64,000 nt of DNA from NCBI GenBank assembly GCA_963666755.2, contig CAXXGW010000008.1, forward strand, positions 248,001 through 312,000, given 5' to 3'. This DNA is from CAXXOK01 sp963666755. Its GTDB lineage: Bacteria; Bacillota; Clostridia; Christensenellales; Aristaeellaceae. Position numbers and translations under genes: made by a program. The notes beneath the pieces were generated by a model. The model ran no database searches. It was not told where the DNA came from and saw nothing but the letters and a program-made list of their open reading frames with translations. This document shows positions 52,906-63,366 of the stretch, piece by piece (the first letter of the stretch is position 1; each line of letters starts with the position of its first letter).

Positions 52906-53358
52906 TCACGGTCGGGCGCCGCCATACAGGGTCACCGCGCGGGCGCGGAAACGGTCGATGATCTTGCGCGTCGCCTCGGGCATGGCCAGCCGGGCCAGAC
53001 CGTGCAGCAATGGGCTGATCAGGCTGATGTCGTAATGGGCCTCGACCCGGCAGCCGCCGCCGGGCAGCGGCGCGAACCGCCATTCCAGCCGGAAGGCACG
53101 GAACGGCAGGTCGGTGCTGGTGATTTCCAGGGCGTGGGGAGGGTTGGGCCGGGCCTGGGTGCGGAACATCGCGTCCAGCGGGCCGCCGCCGAAATGGTTC
53201 TCGACCCGCCAGACATCACCGTCGCGTGACAGGACACGGGCCGCGCGGCACCAGGGAATGAATTCCGGGTAGCGTTCGATATCGGCGGCCAGGGCGAACA
53301 TCTGTTCGCAGGAGAAAGCGGCGAAATCCGCCGCCACCCGGCCGCTGACCCCCGCCAT
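52906..53358 (-). CDS. RatA/Coq10-like START-domain protein
   Basis: 150 residues. The segments MFALAADIERYPEFIPWCRA and DISLISPLLHGLARLAM are those of the Coq10/RatA family (polyketide-cyclase-like lipid-binding fold). In most bacteria these proteins bind ubiquinone or related lipids and help respiration; the name RatA comes from a proposed effect on ribosomes in E. coli. I favour the Coq10-like role. The start overlaps the stop of the cNMP-binding gene (TGATG). Confidence 0.85.
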   Translation of the reverse strand: MAGVSGRVAADFAAFSCEQMFALAADIERYPEFIPWCRAARVLSRDGDVWRVENHFGGGPLDAMFRTQARPNPPHALEITSTDLPFRAFRLEWRFAPLPGGGCRVEAHYDISLISPLLHGLARLAMPEATRKIIDRFRARAVTLYGGARP

Positions 53359-53702
53359 CAGCGGGTCAGGTTGCGGATATTGCGGACGAAGATATTCAAC
53401 AGGCCGCGGATGAACGGATCGGATTTCGCCAGTTTTTCGCGGAACGCGTCGCGGCCGATGATCACCACCGACACATCGGTCAGCGCCTTGGCGGTAGCCA
53501 TGCGCGGCTGGTCATCCACCAGCGCCATCTCGCCAAACAGCTCGCCCTTGGTCAGGGTTGCCAGCATCAGCCCGTTCTTGCTGATCTCGACGCTGCCTTC
53601 CTGGATCAGATAGGCGCGGTCGCCGCTGTCGCCTTCCTTGAAAACGTTCTGCCCCGCATAGAATACCTTGCGTTCGAGAACCCGTCCCTTCTCCAGAGCC
53701 AT
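53358..53702 (-). CDS. Cyclic-nucleotide-binding domain protein
   Basis: 114 residues, a lone CAP-type domain. The phosphate-binding cassette reads GELFGEMALVDDQPRMATAK, with the usual Glu and Arg. There is no helix-turn-helix, so it is not itself a DNA-binding regulator. Cytoplasmic, partner unknown; it may sense cAMP or c-di-GMP. Its coding sequence meets the RatA-like gene by a TGATG overlap. Confidence 0.88.
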   Translation of the reverse strand: MALEKGRVLERKVFYAGQNVFKEGDSGDRAYLIQEGSVEISKNGLMLATLTKGELFGEMALVDDQPRMATAKALTDVSVVIIGRDAFREKLAKSDPFIRGLLNIFVRNIRNLTR

Positions 53703-53869
53703 GCTCGCTCTCCCTACCCACCTGTCGGACTGACTTTAGGCACAGATGGGACGGAAGTCACCCCTAGCGTGTAACTTAATCGGACGATCATTGTTGCGTC
53801 CTACATCGACAGCACGCAGGCCAGTGATTACACTTGTCCCATGACTTCAGCTTGTCCGTTCAATACCTG

Positions 53870-54376
53870 ATGGCCGCGCCGCCCCTGACCGAGGCCGTTC
53901 GTGAACGGCTGCTGATCCGGTTGCGCGCCCTGATGGCGCGCACCGTCGCCAACGGCTGCACCGCTGAGGAAGAGATGGCGGCGGCGCGCATGGTTGGCAA
54001 GGTGGCGGCACAATTGGACGGCGGCGTCCCGCCCGAGCCCGAACCGCAAACGCCCGCCAAACCCTGGGCGCAGGCCGAACGGAATTCGGCCGGGTATCAG
54101 GAAATCCTGGAAAAGAACACCGCCGAGACATTGCTGAAGGCGGCGGTGCAGGAACTGGCGCTGAACCACATCAACACCGTCAGCCCGCCGCGCCGCAAGA
54201 TCGCGGGCGAGCCGACCGAACGGGTGCGCATCCACGATCTGCTGGAGCCCCATCTCGGCATGATGCTCAGCACCGCCACCACCCGCATGGGGCGGCAGAT
54301 TTTGCGGCAGGTCATCGACGAATTGATCTACGAAGGCGCCCTGCCCCCCTGGCTGGACCTGCCCATCGGGCGTTAG
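53870..54376 (+). CDS. Protein of unknown function, possibly DUF2786-like
   Basis: About 168 residues. The N-terminal segment ERLLIRLRALMARTVANGCT, followed by AEEEMAAARMVGKVA, resembles DUF2786, a short helical domain. A Pro-rich linker follows, then a helical part of unknown kind. I see no catalytic motif and no signal peptide. The start is uncertain: the ATG at 53870 is used, but the frame is open from a TTG at 53834 and no ribosome site is clear. The stop overlaps the convergent CAT-like gene. Confidence 0.65.
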   Translation: MAAPPLTEAVRERLLIRLRALMARTVANGCTAEEEMAAARMVGKVAAQLDGGVPPEPEPQTPAKPWAQAERNSAGYQEILEKNTAETLLKAAVQELALNHINTVSPPRRKIAGEPTERVRIHDLLEPHLGMMLSTATTRMGRQILRQVIDELIYEGALPPWLDLPIGR

Positions 54377-55068
54377 CTTGTGGACAGGCGCCCCTGGAAG
54401 TCAGCCAGCAACTGATCCAGCACATAGGGGTCGGTGCAGGCGTGGTGCAGATGCGCCACCAGCGGGATCATCATGCGCCCGTCCTGCTGATAGCGCTGGC
54501 CGAAATAGAAAAAGCTCTGCCCAACCATCTGGTCGGGGCGCCAATGCAGGGTCATGCCGGTGAAGCGCAGATTGGGCAGATTGCCGACGAAATGCGCCAA
54601 GGTGAAAATCTCGGGTTCCGAGGACGGCGCATCGGGCGAACGGGCCAGGGCCAGTTGCGCCTGATAGGCGGCAACGAAATCCGCATAATCCAGGCCGTAA
54701 ACGTCTTCCAGCACCAACGACTGAAAACGGGCGTCGCCGCCCACCGCCACCGGCACGAACAGCGGCGGATTGTCCACCCGATACCATTGGCCGCCGACCT
54801 TGCGCAGATTGAACGACGGATGGGCGGCCAGACTGCGCAGCAGATGCCAGACCAGAAAGGCGAAGAACGACACGGCGGGCTCACCCCGCTGCCGCATCGC
54901 CTCGTAGCGTTGCCACCCGGCGGTGACGTCCAATTGCAGCGTCAAATCCACATGGGGATTCTGGCCGCCATCATTGCCGAAGAAATTCAGCGACCACCCC
55001 AGCCAGCCGGGCTGATCGGCGGGGTTGACGGGGTGGGGGCGAAAGCGAGGCGAAACGGCGTGGGTCAT
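54373..55068 (-). CDS. Chloramphenicol-acetyltransferase-like acyltransferase
   Basis: 231 residues with the CAT fold. The catalytic His is in LHHACTDPYVLDQLLADF near the C-terminus, matching HHxxxD. The usual Gly after the Asp is Pro here. The N-terminal FFGNDGGQNPHVDLTLQLDV and the FNLRKVGG segment fit the family. Proteins of this type often act on substrates other than chloramphenicol, so a resistance function should not be assumed. Confidence 0.8.
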   Translation of the reverse strand: MTHAVSPRFRPHPVNPADQPGWLGWSLNFFGNDGGQNPHVDLTLQLDVTAGWQRYEAMRQRGEPAVSFFAFLVWHLLRSLAAHPSFNLRKVGGQWYRVDNPPLFVPVAVGGDARFQSLVLEDVYGLDYADFVAAYQAQLALARSPDAPSSEPEIFTLAHFVGNLPNLRFTGMTLHWRPDQMVGQSFFYFGQRYQQDGRMMIPLVAHLHHACTDPYVLDQLLADFQGRLSTS

Positions 55069-55111
55069 GGCCCCCGTGCTATCGGCAAAGCGGCCTTGCG
55101 GTCAAGGCAGC

Positions 55112-55142
55112 AAAAAAACGGCCGCCGGTTGCCCGGCGGCCG
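55112..55142 (-). terminator. Rho-independent terminator of the malyl-CoA lyase gene
   Basis: On the minus strand a 10-bp stem (55142-55133 with 55128-55119) and loop GCAA are followed by seven T. It lies about 30 bases after the lyase stop. Confidence 0.92.
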
Positions 55143-55172
55143 CAAGGGATTTCCCACTGAGGCACGGGGAAT

Positions 55173-56219
55173 TTACAGGCCGTATTGTTCCGCCAGGACC
55201 GGGTCCTTGGCGGCCACGCGCTTGGCGAGGTCGACGATCACCTTGGCCTGTTTCCAGGTGGCGTCATCTTGCATCTTGCCATCGATCATCACCGCGCCGG
55301 TGCCGTCGGGCATGGCTTCCAGGATTTTCTTGGCAAACAGAACTTCGTTCACGTCGGGGCTGAACACCGCCTTGGCGATGTCGATCTGGCTGGGATGCAG
55401 CGACCACGCTCCGGCGCAGCCCAACAGGAAGGCGTTGCGGAACTGCGCGGTGCACGCCGCCGAATCCGAGAAATCGCCGAACGGGCCATAGAACGCCTTG
55501 ATCCCGGCGGACTGGCAGGCATCGACCATCTTGGCGACGGTGTAGTGCCACAGATCCTGCTGGAACAGGGTGCGCGGGGCATCGCCCTGGGCATCCTGCA
55601 ACACGCCGTAGAACGGATGGCCGCCGCCGACGCGGGTGGTCTTCATGCCGCGCGAAGCGGCCAGATCGGCCGGACCCAGGCTCATGCCGTGCATGCGCGG
55701 CGAGGCCTGGGCGATGGCGGCGACGTTTTCCACACCCAGGGCGGTTTCCAGAATGGCGTGGATCATGATCGGGCGCTTGACCTGATGCTTGGCTTCCAAC
55801 TGCGCCAGCAACTGGTCCAGATAATGGATGTCCCAAGGGCCTTCCACCTTGGGCAGCATGATCACGTCGACCTTGTCGCCCGCCTCGGCGACGATGGTGG
55901 TGACGTCGTCCAGGAACCACGGGCTGTTCAGGCAGTTGACGCGGGTCCACAGCGAACAGCCGCCCAGATCGGCATTCTTCGCCACCTCGACGAAACCGGC
56001 GCGGGCCGCTTCCTTGGCATCGGCGGGAATGGCGTCTTCCAGATTGCCCAGCAGCACGTCCACATTGCGCGCCATCTCGGGCACCTTGGCCCGCATCTTT
56101 TCCACATGCGGCGGGAAGAAGTGGATCATGCGCTCCAGCGTCACCGGCACCTCGCGATAGGGGGCGGGGGCACCGATGGCCAGCGGCTCGAAGAACTTCT
56201 TGGGCGGCTTGATGGTCAT
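55173..56219 (-). CDS. mcl: Malyl-CoA / beta-methylmalyl-CoA lyase, Chloroflexus-type
   Basis: 348 residues, HpcH/HpaI aldolase (CitE-like) fold. Motifs are GNLEDAIPADAKEAARAGF, IMLPKVEGPWDI, MIHAILETALGVEN, SLGPADLAASRGMKTTRVGG and the C-terminal MIDGKMQDDATWKQAKVIVD. From memory the whole chain resembles the Chloroflexus aurantiacus lyase of the 3-hydroxypropionate bicycle, including length, more than the shorter Rhodobacter or Methylobacterium enzyme. Family reactions: cleavage or formation of malyl-CoA, beta-methylmalyl-CoA and citramalyl-CoA from glyoxylate or pyruvate with acyl-CoA. The start at 56219 (MTIKPPKKFFEPLAIGAPAP) is the first reasonable ATG. It is 1.1 kb from methylmalonyl-CoA mutase, which fits acetyl-CoA/propionyl-CoA use. 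Confidence 0.88.
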   Translation of the reverse strand: MTIKPPKKFFEPLAIGAPAPYREVPVTLERMIHFFPPHVEKMRAKVPEMARNVDVLLGNLEDAIPADAKEAARAGFVEVAKNADLGGCSLWTRVNCLNSPWFLDDVTTIVAEAGDKVDVIMLPKVEGPWDIHYLDQLLAQLEAKHQVKRPIMIHAILETALGVENVAAIAQASPRMHGMSLGPADLAASRGMKTTRVGGGHPFYGVLQDAQGDAPRTLFQQDLWHYTVAKMVDACQSAGIKAFYGPFGDFSDSAACTAQFRNAFLLGCAGAWSLHPSQIDIAKAVFSPDVNEVLFAKKILEAMPDGTGAVMIDGKMQDDATWKQAKVIVDLAKRVAAKDPVLAEQYGL

Positions 56220-56235
56220 GGGAAACGCAATCCTC

Positions 56236-56261
56236 TTACCGGGAAAATCATTTGCCGGTAA
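56236..56261. promoter_or_regulatory. Dyad TTACCGG-N12-CCGGTAA before mcl
   Basis: Two perfect 7-base arms (56236-56242 and 56255-56261) lie 17 to 42 bases before the lyase start, in A/T-rich DNA. It could be an operator or a leader hairpin. Confidence 0.4.
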
Positions 56262-56273
56262 TAATATTCCATT

Positions 56274-56288
56274 TTGTGCGTCGCACAA
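56274..56288. promoter_or_regulatory. Palindrome TTGTGCG-T-CGCACAA before mcl
   Basis: Perfect 7-base arms around one central base, between the NUDIX gene and mcl, about 55 bases before the lyase ATG. It is a likely operator. It shares a TGCG core with the dyad before the mutase gene. Confidence 0.55.
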
Positions 56289-56297
56289 GGTGGAAAA

Positions 56298-57146
56298 TTA
56301 GGATTCCACCCCACCCCGCCGCAACCCGCGCACGATCGCCAGATAATCGGGCTCGCGGTCGGGGCACAAATGGCCGTGGCGGATCAGCAGGTCGATCAGC
56401 ACCAGATTGACGTTGAACTTGAAATCGTCGGTGTCGCGCACCCGCGCCGCCACCTCGTCCAGGCTCATCACCCGGAAATCCTCGATCTCACCATCGGTGT
56501 TGCGCGGCACGTAGCCGTCGGGCAGGCACAGATCGAAGCAGAACATGGTGTCGGGTTTCAGGCCCCACTGATCCTCGTGACAATACGAGATGGCGCCCAC
56601 CGGACGGGCGGTGCGGGCCAGGGCTTCGGAAATGTCCGCTTCCTCGGCCGCTTCCTTGACCAGATTGTCCATCAGACCCAGACCGGCAGGCTGGCCGCCG
56701 GCGATCAGATTGTCCAGCTTGCCCGGCGCCACCGCCCGGTCGGCGGCACGCTTGGCGATCCACAGGCGGCCGTCACCGCGCAGGCCGTTGACGTGGATGC
56801 CATAGGCCCGCACCCCGAACAGGCTGACCACGGCACGGTCGATGGCCATCACCGGCACCGCCGCCCAATCGGTGGAGACGCGATACCACTCGCCCTTCAG
56901 CTTGGGCGTGCCCGCCCGCCCGGCCAGCGCCGCGCAATATTCCGCCACGGCCTGGGTGCGGGCATCGGGGGTGTCGAGACGGTCGCTCAGCCACACCGCC
57001 TCCTCGCCCAACTCGAACGGGCCGTCGGCCAGCAGCGGCAGCAGGTCGCGGCGAATGGCGCCGACCCGCTGCCCGGCGACGATGAAGGGCAGGAAGCGTT
57101 CGGGATGGTGCCGGTTGCAGGCGGTGATGTGGTCGAGGAAAGCCAT
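56298..57146 (-). CDS. NUDIX hydrolase, DUF4743/Tnr3-like
   Basis: 282 residues. An N-terminal DUF4743-like part (CNRHHPERFLPFIVAGQRVG) is followed by a NUDIX domain with the box region LDNLIAGGQPAGLG and LVKEAAEEADI. The box has Lys for the usual Arg and lacks the first Glu. This layout is seen in proteins related to the C-terminal half of yeast Tnr3, which acts on damaged thiamine diphosphate forms. It is divergent from the mutase gene and upstream of mcl on the same strand. Confidence 0.82.
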   Translation of the reverse strand: MAFLDHITACNRHHPERFLPFIVAGQRVGAIRRDLLPLLADGPFELGEEAVWLSDRLDTPDARTQAVAEYCAALAGRAGTPKLKGEWYRVSTDWAAVPVMAIDRAVVSLFGVRAYGIHVNGLRGDGRLWIAKRAADRAVAPGKLDNLIAGGQPAGLGLMDNLVKEAAEEADISEALARTARPVGAISYCHEDQWGLKPDTMFCFDLCLPDGYVPRNTDGEIEDFRVMSLDEVAARVRDTDDFKFNVNLVLIDLLIRHGHLCPDREPDYLAIVRGLRRGGVES

Positions 57147-57230
57147 GGGCGGCAGCCTGAGCCTGGGACGGCGCGCCGTCAAGGGCACGAAAGCACCCGC
57201 TGGCCCTGTGGGTATGTGGTAACACCACCA

Positions 57231-57255
57231 CTTGCGCATGCCCATATTGCGCAAG
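57231..57255. promoter_or_regulatory. Inverted repeat CTTGCGCA-N9-TGCGCAAG before the mutase gene
   Basis: Two perfect 8-base arms (57231-57238, 57248-57255) lie about 95 bases before the mutase ATG. The half-site TTGCGCAA recalls, from memory, the TTTGCAAA-type half-sites of short-chain-fatty-acyl-CoA regulators that control propionyl-CoA genes. That link is inference. Confidence 0.55.
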
Positions 57256-57347
57256 GAAATTACTTGGGTGCATGGACGGAATGCCACCCTGGGGTTATAC
57301 TCCTGCGCTCCCGGATACGAGGACGCGGGAAACCAGGAGGAGAGGAC

Positions 57348-59498
<2,151 letters not shown>

Positions 59499-59521
59499 AC
59501 GGACGGCACCTCCGACGAGCG

Positions 59522-59554
59522 AACGGCCGGGCGCAAGCCCGGCCGTTTTGCTTT
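59522..59554 (+). terminator. Rho-independent terminator of the mutase gene
   Basis: An 11-bp stem (59522-59532 with 59537-59547) and loop GCAA are followed by TTGCTTT. It is 24 bases after the stop. Confidence 0.85.
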
Positions 59555-59559
59555 GGCGG

Positions 59560-61272
59560 TCAGCCGGTGGACAGCCGCGCCACGAAATCGTCCACCGACC
59601 GGGTCAGGGTGTCCGCCAGATCGGCCAGATGCCCGGCGGCATCGGCCACCGAACGGGTGGCCTCGCCCGCCGCATGGGCGGAATCGGTGACGGCGGTCAA
59701 CCGTTCCACCACCAGGGCCGAACGCTCGGCGGCATCGCGTACATTGGCGACGATGGACAGGGTGGCGGTATCCTGTTCCGCCATGGCCGAGGACACGCTG
59801 GCGGCGATGGCCGACAGCTCGCCCACCACCGCCTCGAAGGCGTCGATCTCGCGCACCACCGCATGGGTGCCGTCCTGGATGGCGCCGATCTGGCCGGAAA
59901 TCTCGCCGGTGGCCTGGGTGGTCTGGGTGGCCAGTTCCTTGACCTCGCCCGCCACCACGGCAAAGCCCTTGCCGACCTCGCCCGCCCTTGCCGCCTCGAT
60001 GGTGGCGTTCATGGCCAGCAGGTTGGTCATGGCGGCGATGCGGTCGATGAAGGTGGCGATCTGGCTGATGCGGCTGGCGGTGTCGGCCAGTTCGTCCACC
60101 CGGCCGCCGGTGGCTTCCAGCGATTGCCGCGCCCGCGACGCGCTGTCGGCCGACCGCACCACCTGCCGCGTCACCTCGTTGATGGAGCGCGACAGGGCAT
60201 TGGCGGTTTCCGCCACCGCATAGACGTTCTCGCTGGCCTGACGCGAGGATTCCGCCGCCTCGCCGCCACGCTCCGCCGACAACGCCACCGCGTCCACCAT
60301 GATGCGTGAACTGGCGTGCAGGGCGCGGGCGGTGGCGGCTACCTGCTCCACCACCTTGTGCACCGAGGCGCGGAAGGCCTCGACCACCTGGGCCAGGGCG
60401 GCGCGTTTCTCGGCCTCGGCCCGCGCCCGCATCTCGTCTTCTTTCTGCTGGAACTGGGCGCGCTCGACGATGTGTTCGCGGAACACCACCAGCGAGTCGA
60501 CGATGGCGCCCAATTCGTCGCGCCGCGCCAAGGCCGCCAGATCGCCCCGGGTGTCGCCCTTGGACAGCGCCAGGGTGGCCTGGGCGATGCGTCCCACCGA
60601 GCGGCCGGTATTGCCGCCCACCCCCCACGCCGCCAGCGCCACCACGATGACGGCGGCGATGGTGGTGGCGGTGAACAGCGCGACCACCTTGTGGGCGGCG
60701 ATGGCCGCCCCCTCGGCCCGCAGCCGCGAATCCGAGCGCGCCGATGCCACCAACTGGTCGATGGTACGGGCGGTGCGGGTGAAATTGTCCTGGAACGGCG
60801 CCAGGAACGATCCGGCACTGGCGAAATCGATTTCCAGCATGGCGCCGACCACCTCGACCGCGCCCTGGATGTTGGTCAGCTCCTTGAGCGTCTCGCCGAT
60901 CACCAGCTTCTGCTCGTCATCGGCGAAGCGGTCGCGGAAATCGGCCAGGGTGGCGGCGATGGCCGCCACCTGCTTGCCCAAGGCCGCCAGCCGCTCCGCC
61001 AGTTGTTCGGCGGACAACGGCGCCACCGCGTATTGGGTCAGCAGCCGATACATGTCGGCATCGGCCTTGCGCAGGGCGGTGTTGGCGCCCGACAACAGCA
61101 GGGCGCCCTCCAAGTTACGGCCGACGATAGTTTCCGTCTGCCGCACCATGCCGTCCATACCCGAGGCACCGACCAGGGCCAGACAGCCCATCAGCGCCAC
61201 GGCGATCAGCGGGGCCACGGCGAATTTCACCACCAGGGGCAAATCGGCCAGGCGATAGGGAATGCGAACCAT
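59560..61272 (-). CDS. Methyl-accepting chemotaxis protein, 4HB type
   Basis: 570 residues. A first membrane helix (VVKFAVAPLIAVALMGCLAL) and a second near residue 195 (KVVALFTATTIAAVIVVALA) enclose a helical periplasmic domain of about 150 residues, of the four-helix-bundle kind. HAMP follows, then an MCP signalling domain with the tip AMTNLLAMNATIEAARAG and GKGFAVVAGEVKELATQT. The start has GGAGG 8 bases upstream. It is the last gene of a three-gene unit with the TonB-dependent receptor and a YfiR-like protein, which suggests taxis linked to uptake of the receptor's substrate. Confidence 0.93.
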   Translation of the reverse strand: MVRIPYRLADLPLVVKFAVAPLIAVALMGCLALVGASGMDGMVRQTETIVGRNLEGALLLSGANTALRKADADMYRLLTQYAVAPLSAEQLAERLAALGKQVAAIAATLADFRDRFADDEQKLVIGETLKELTNIQGAVEVVGAMLEIDFASAGSFLAPFQDNFTRTARTIDQLVASARSDSRLRAEGAAIAAHKVVALFTATTIAAVIVVALAAWGVGGNTGRSVGRIAQATLALSKGDTRGDLAALARRDELGAIVDSLVVFREHIVERAQFQQKEDEMRARAEAEKRAALAQVVEAFRASVHKVVEQVAATARALHASSRIMVDAVALSAERGGEAAESSRQASENVYAVAETANALSRSINEVTRQVVRSADSASRARQSLEATGGRVDELADTASRISQIATFIDRIAAMTNLLAMNATIEAARAGEVGKGFAVVAGEVKELATQTTQATGEISGQIGAIQDGTHAVVREIDAFEAVVGELSAIAASVSSAMAEQDTATLSIVANVRDAAERSALVVERLTAVTDSAHAAGEATRSVADAAGHLADLADTLTRSVDDFVARLSTG

Positions 61273-61292
61273 GGCCCCGTCCTCCGTTCGCG

Positions 61293-63362
61293 TCAGAACT
61301 TGCTGGACACGGTCAGGAACAGCTGCCGTTCCACGGCCGAGCCCGAGGTTTCGTCATGTTCCGACAGGTTGATGGAGGTTCCCTGCACCGCCACGGTCAG
61401 GTTTTCGGTGAGGTTGTAGCCCAGGCGGGCATCGACGGTGACGTAGCCCGCCACATGCTGCGAGCCGTACACCGCCGCCGAGGCCTGGGACGAGGCGTAA
61501 GGCATGTCGTAGGCGGCGGAATAGCGCCCGAACAAATCCATTTCCCACTGCCCCAGGGTATAGCCGACGCGGCCGCTCAGCAGATGGTGAGGCGTCCCCT
61601 TCTCGAACATCACCGGATAGGTGGGATCGGACACCAGGGCGCCCAGGGTCGAGCGGCCGTTGTCCTTGGACAAATCCTCGGACACGAATTCCAGCCGGTA
61701 ATCGGCCCCCCAGCGCCAGCCGTCGGGGCTGCTGCCCTTCAGGCCCAATTCGGTGCCGATGGCGGTGGAATCGCCGATGTTCTGGAACTGGGTGACGCGG
61801 ATCGGCGCGGTGCGGATGAAGTCCAGGCCGGGCGAGGCCTTGATATCCTCGGTCAACTGATAGAACAGCGTCACCGAGCCCTTGCCGCCGATTTCCGGCA
61901 CCAGGCGGTCATAGCCGATCTCGGCGTTAGTGACGATGGTCGGGTCCAGATTGGGATTGCCGATGCCCAGCACCGACCCGGTGGAATTGCGGCTTTCATA
62001 GCCCAGTTCCAGCAGGCTAGGCACCTGGACGCCGCGCCCCACCGAGGCGCGGAACGAATCCTTGTCGGTGGCCTTGTACACCAGCCCCAGATTGGCGCTG
62101 GGCTCGGTCAGGGTGCGGTCGTAATCGCTGTTGCTGTAGGGGTTGGCGGTATCCTTGCCACCCGAGCGCTCCAGCACCAGATGATCCAGGCGCGCCGCCG
62201 TGGTGACGCTCAGCTTGGGACTGACCGTCCAATCCCACATACCGGCGGCGGAATAGACGTCATAGGCGATGGTGGCGGCACCGCCGCTGTTCGAGCCGGT
62301 GCCCGGGGCGGTGTTCATCTCGTTGTGGCGGAACTCTCCCGCCACGCGGAACGAGTGGGCGGCGCCGACCTTGAACAGATCCTGCAGCTTGGCGACCATC
62401 ACCGTATTCTCGACGGTGAACTGGCGCGGATAGAGCTGTGGGGCATTGAACGAAATCTTGGCGCTGTTCACATAGGCGGTGCCCTCCACCAGCCCGATGC
62501 CGGTGGCCGAGGTCACCGTGCTTTTGGCCGACCGCACAGTGTAATCATTGGCGGTGATGGCGAAATTGGGAATGAACTCGTTCTGCTGCACCTGGCTTTG
62601 CGACAGCTCGACCCCCACCTGGGTGTCGGGGCCAAGCTGGGCCAGGGTGTCCATGTTCAACGCCCGGCGCTGCGGCGCATGGCGATAGGGGGCCTGGAAG
62701 CTTTCGCCGCCGGTGTCGAACTCGTCGGCATCGAAGCCGCTGGCCGACAGCCGGGCACCCAGCTTGCCGCCGAGCAGCTTGGCGGTGCCCACCGCCCCGG
62801 CCTCGCGGTAACCGTCGGTGCCGACACGAATTGTGGCGGCATTCACGTCGTCATACAGCGGGTTGTAGGTGATGATGTTGATGACGCCGCCCACGGCGTT
62901 GAAGCCGAACAACGCGGTGTTGGGGCCTTTCACCACCTCGATCTGGCGGATTTCCGCCAGTTGCACCGGCAGAGTGTTCCACGCCGTCATGGCGTAATGG
63001 TCCAGATAGACCTGACGGCCGTTGACCAGCACCAGCAGGCGCGGCGAATAGGCCTGGTTGTAGCCGCGCACCGAGACATCCGAGGCACCACGGCTGAACT
63101 GCCACACATCCAGATCGCTGTATTCGCGCAGGATGCCGGGAATATCCACCGCCGCCGCCCGGCGGATATCGTCGGCGGAAATGATGGTCATGGACAGCGG
63201 CACCTCGGTGGCGCGCTGCGGCTTGCCGGTGGCACTGGTGGTGACCGGTTCGCCGAACACCTGTTCCAGGGCACCGTAATCGATGGTTTGACCGCGCACG
63301 GCGGCGGGGAAGGTGGCGGCCAGGGCACTGCCGGCCAGCAGAAGGGCGAGGGGCTTGCTCAT
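61293..63362 (-). CDS. TonB-dependent outer-membrane receptor
   Basis: 689 residues. A signal peptide (MSKPLALLLAGSALAATFPA) precedes a plug domain (about 45-165; IEVVKGPNTALFGFNAVGG, INIITYNPL) and a 22-strand-type barrel that ends in Phe (QLFLTVSSKF). No cobalamin riboswitch is visible, so a B12 role is not supported. The substrate is unknown. The YfiR-like gene precedes it by four bases and the chemoreceptor follows by 20, an operon that joins outer-membrane uptake to a signalling protein. Confidence 0.9.
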   Translation of the reverse strand: MSKPLALLLAGSALAATFPAAVRGQTIDYGALEQVFGEPVTTSATGKPQRATEVPLSMTIISADDIRRAAAVDIPGILREYSDLDVWQFSRGASDVSVRGYNQAYSPRLLVLVNGRQVYLDHYAMTAWNTLPVQLAEIRQIEVVKGPNTALFGFNAVGGVINIITYNPLYDDVNAATIRVGTDGYREAGAVGTAKLLGGKLGARLSASGFDADEFDTGGESFQAPYRHAPQRRALNMDTLAQLGPDTQVGVELSQSQVQQNEFIPNFAITANDYTVRSAKSTVTSATGIGLVEGTAYVNSAKISFNAPQLYPRQFTVENTVMVAKLQDLFKVGAAHSFRVAGEFRHNEMNTAPGTGSNSGGAATIAYDVYSAAGMWDWTVSPKLSVTTAARLDHLVLERSGGKDTANPYSNSDYDRTLTEPSANLGLVYKATDKDSFRASVGRGVQVPSLLELGYESRNSTGSVLGIGNPNLDPTIVTNAEIGYDRLVPEIGGKGSVTLFYQLTEDIKASPGLDFIRTAPIRVTQFQNIGDSTAIGTELGLKGSSPDGWRWGADYRLEFVSEDLSKDNGRSTLGALVSDPTYPVMFEKGTPHHLLSGRVGYTLGQWEMDLFGRYSAAYDMPYASSQASAAVYGSQHVAGYVTVDARLGYNLTENLTVAVQGTSINLSEHDETSGSAVERQLFLTVSSKF

Positions 63363-63366
63363 GGCC

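Noticed and set aside
53834..53869. TTG start adding 12 residues to the DUF2786-like gene
   Set aside because: No ribosome site is visible before it and the added residues show no family feature; kept only as a possible alternative.
54373..55068. Chloramphenicol resistance gene
   Set aside because: The fold is CAT-like but the chain is a chromosomal, ordinary-composition gene with Pro after the catalytic HHxxxD; no mobile element is near. Many such proteins have other substrates.
55173..56219. Citrate lyase beta subunit (CitE)
   Set aside because: No CitD/CitF partners, and the sequence pattern and 348-residue length fit malyl-CoA-type lyases.
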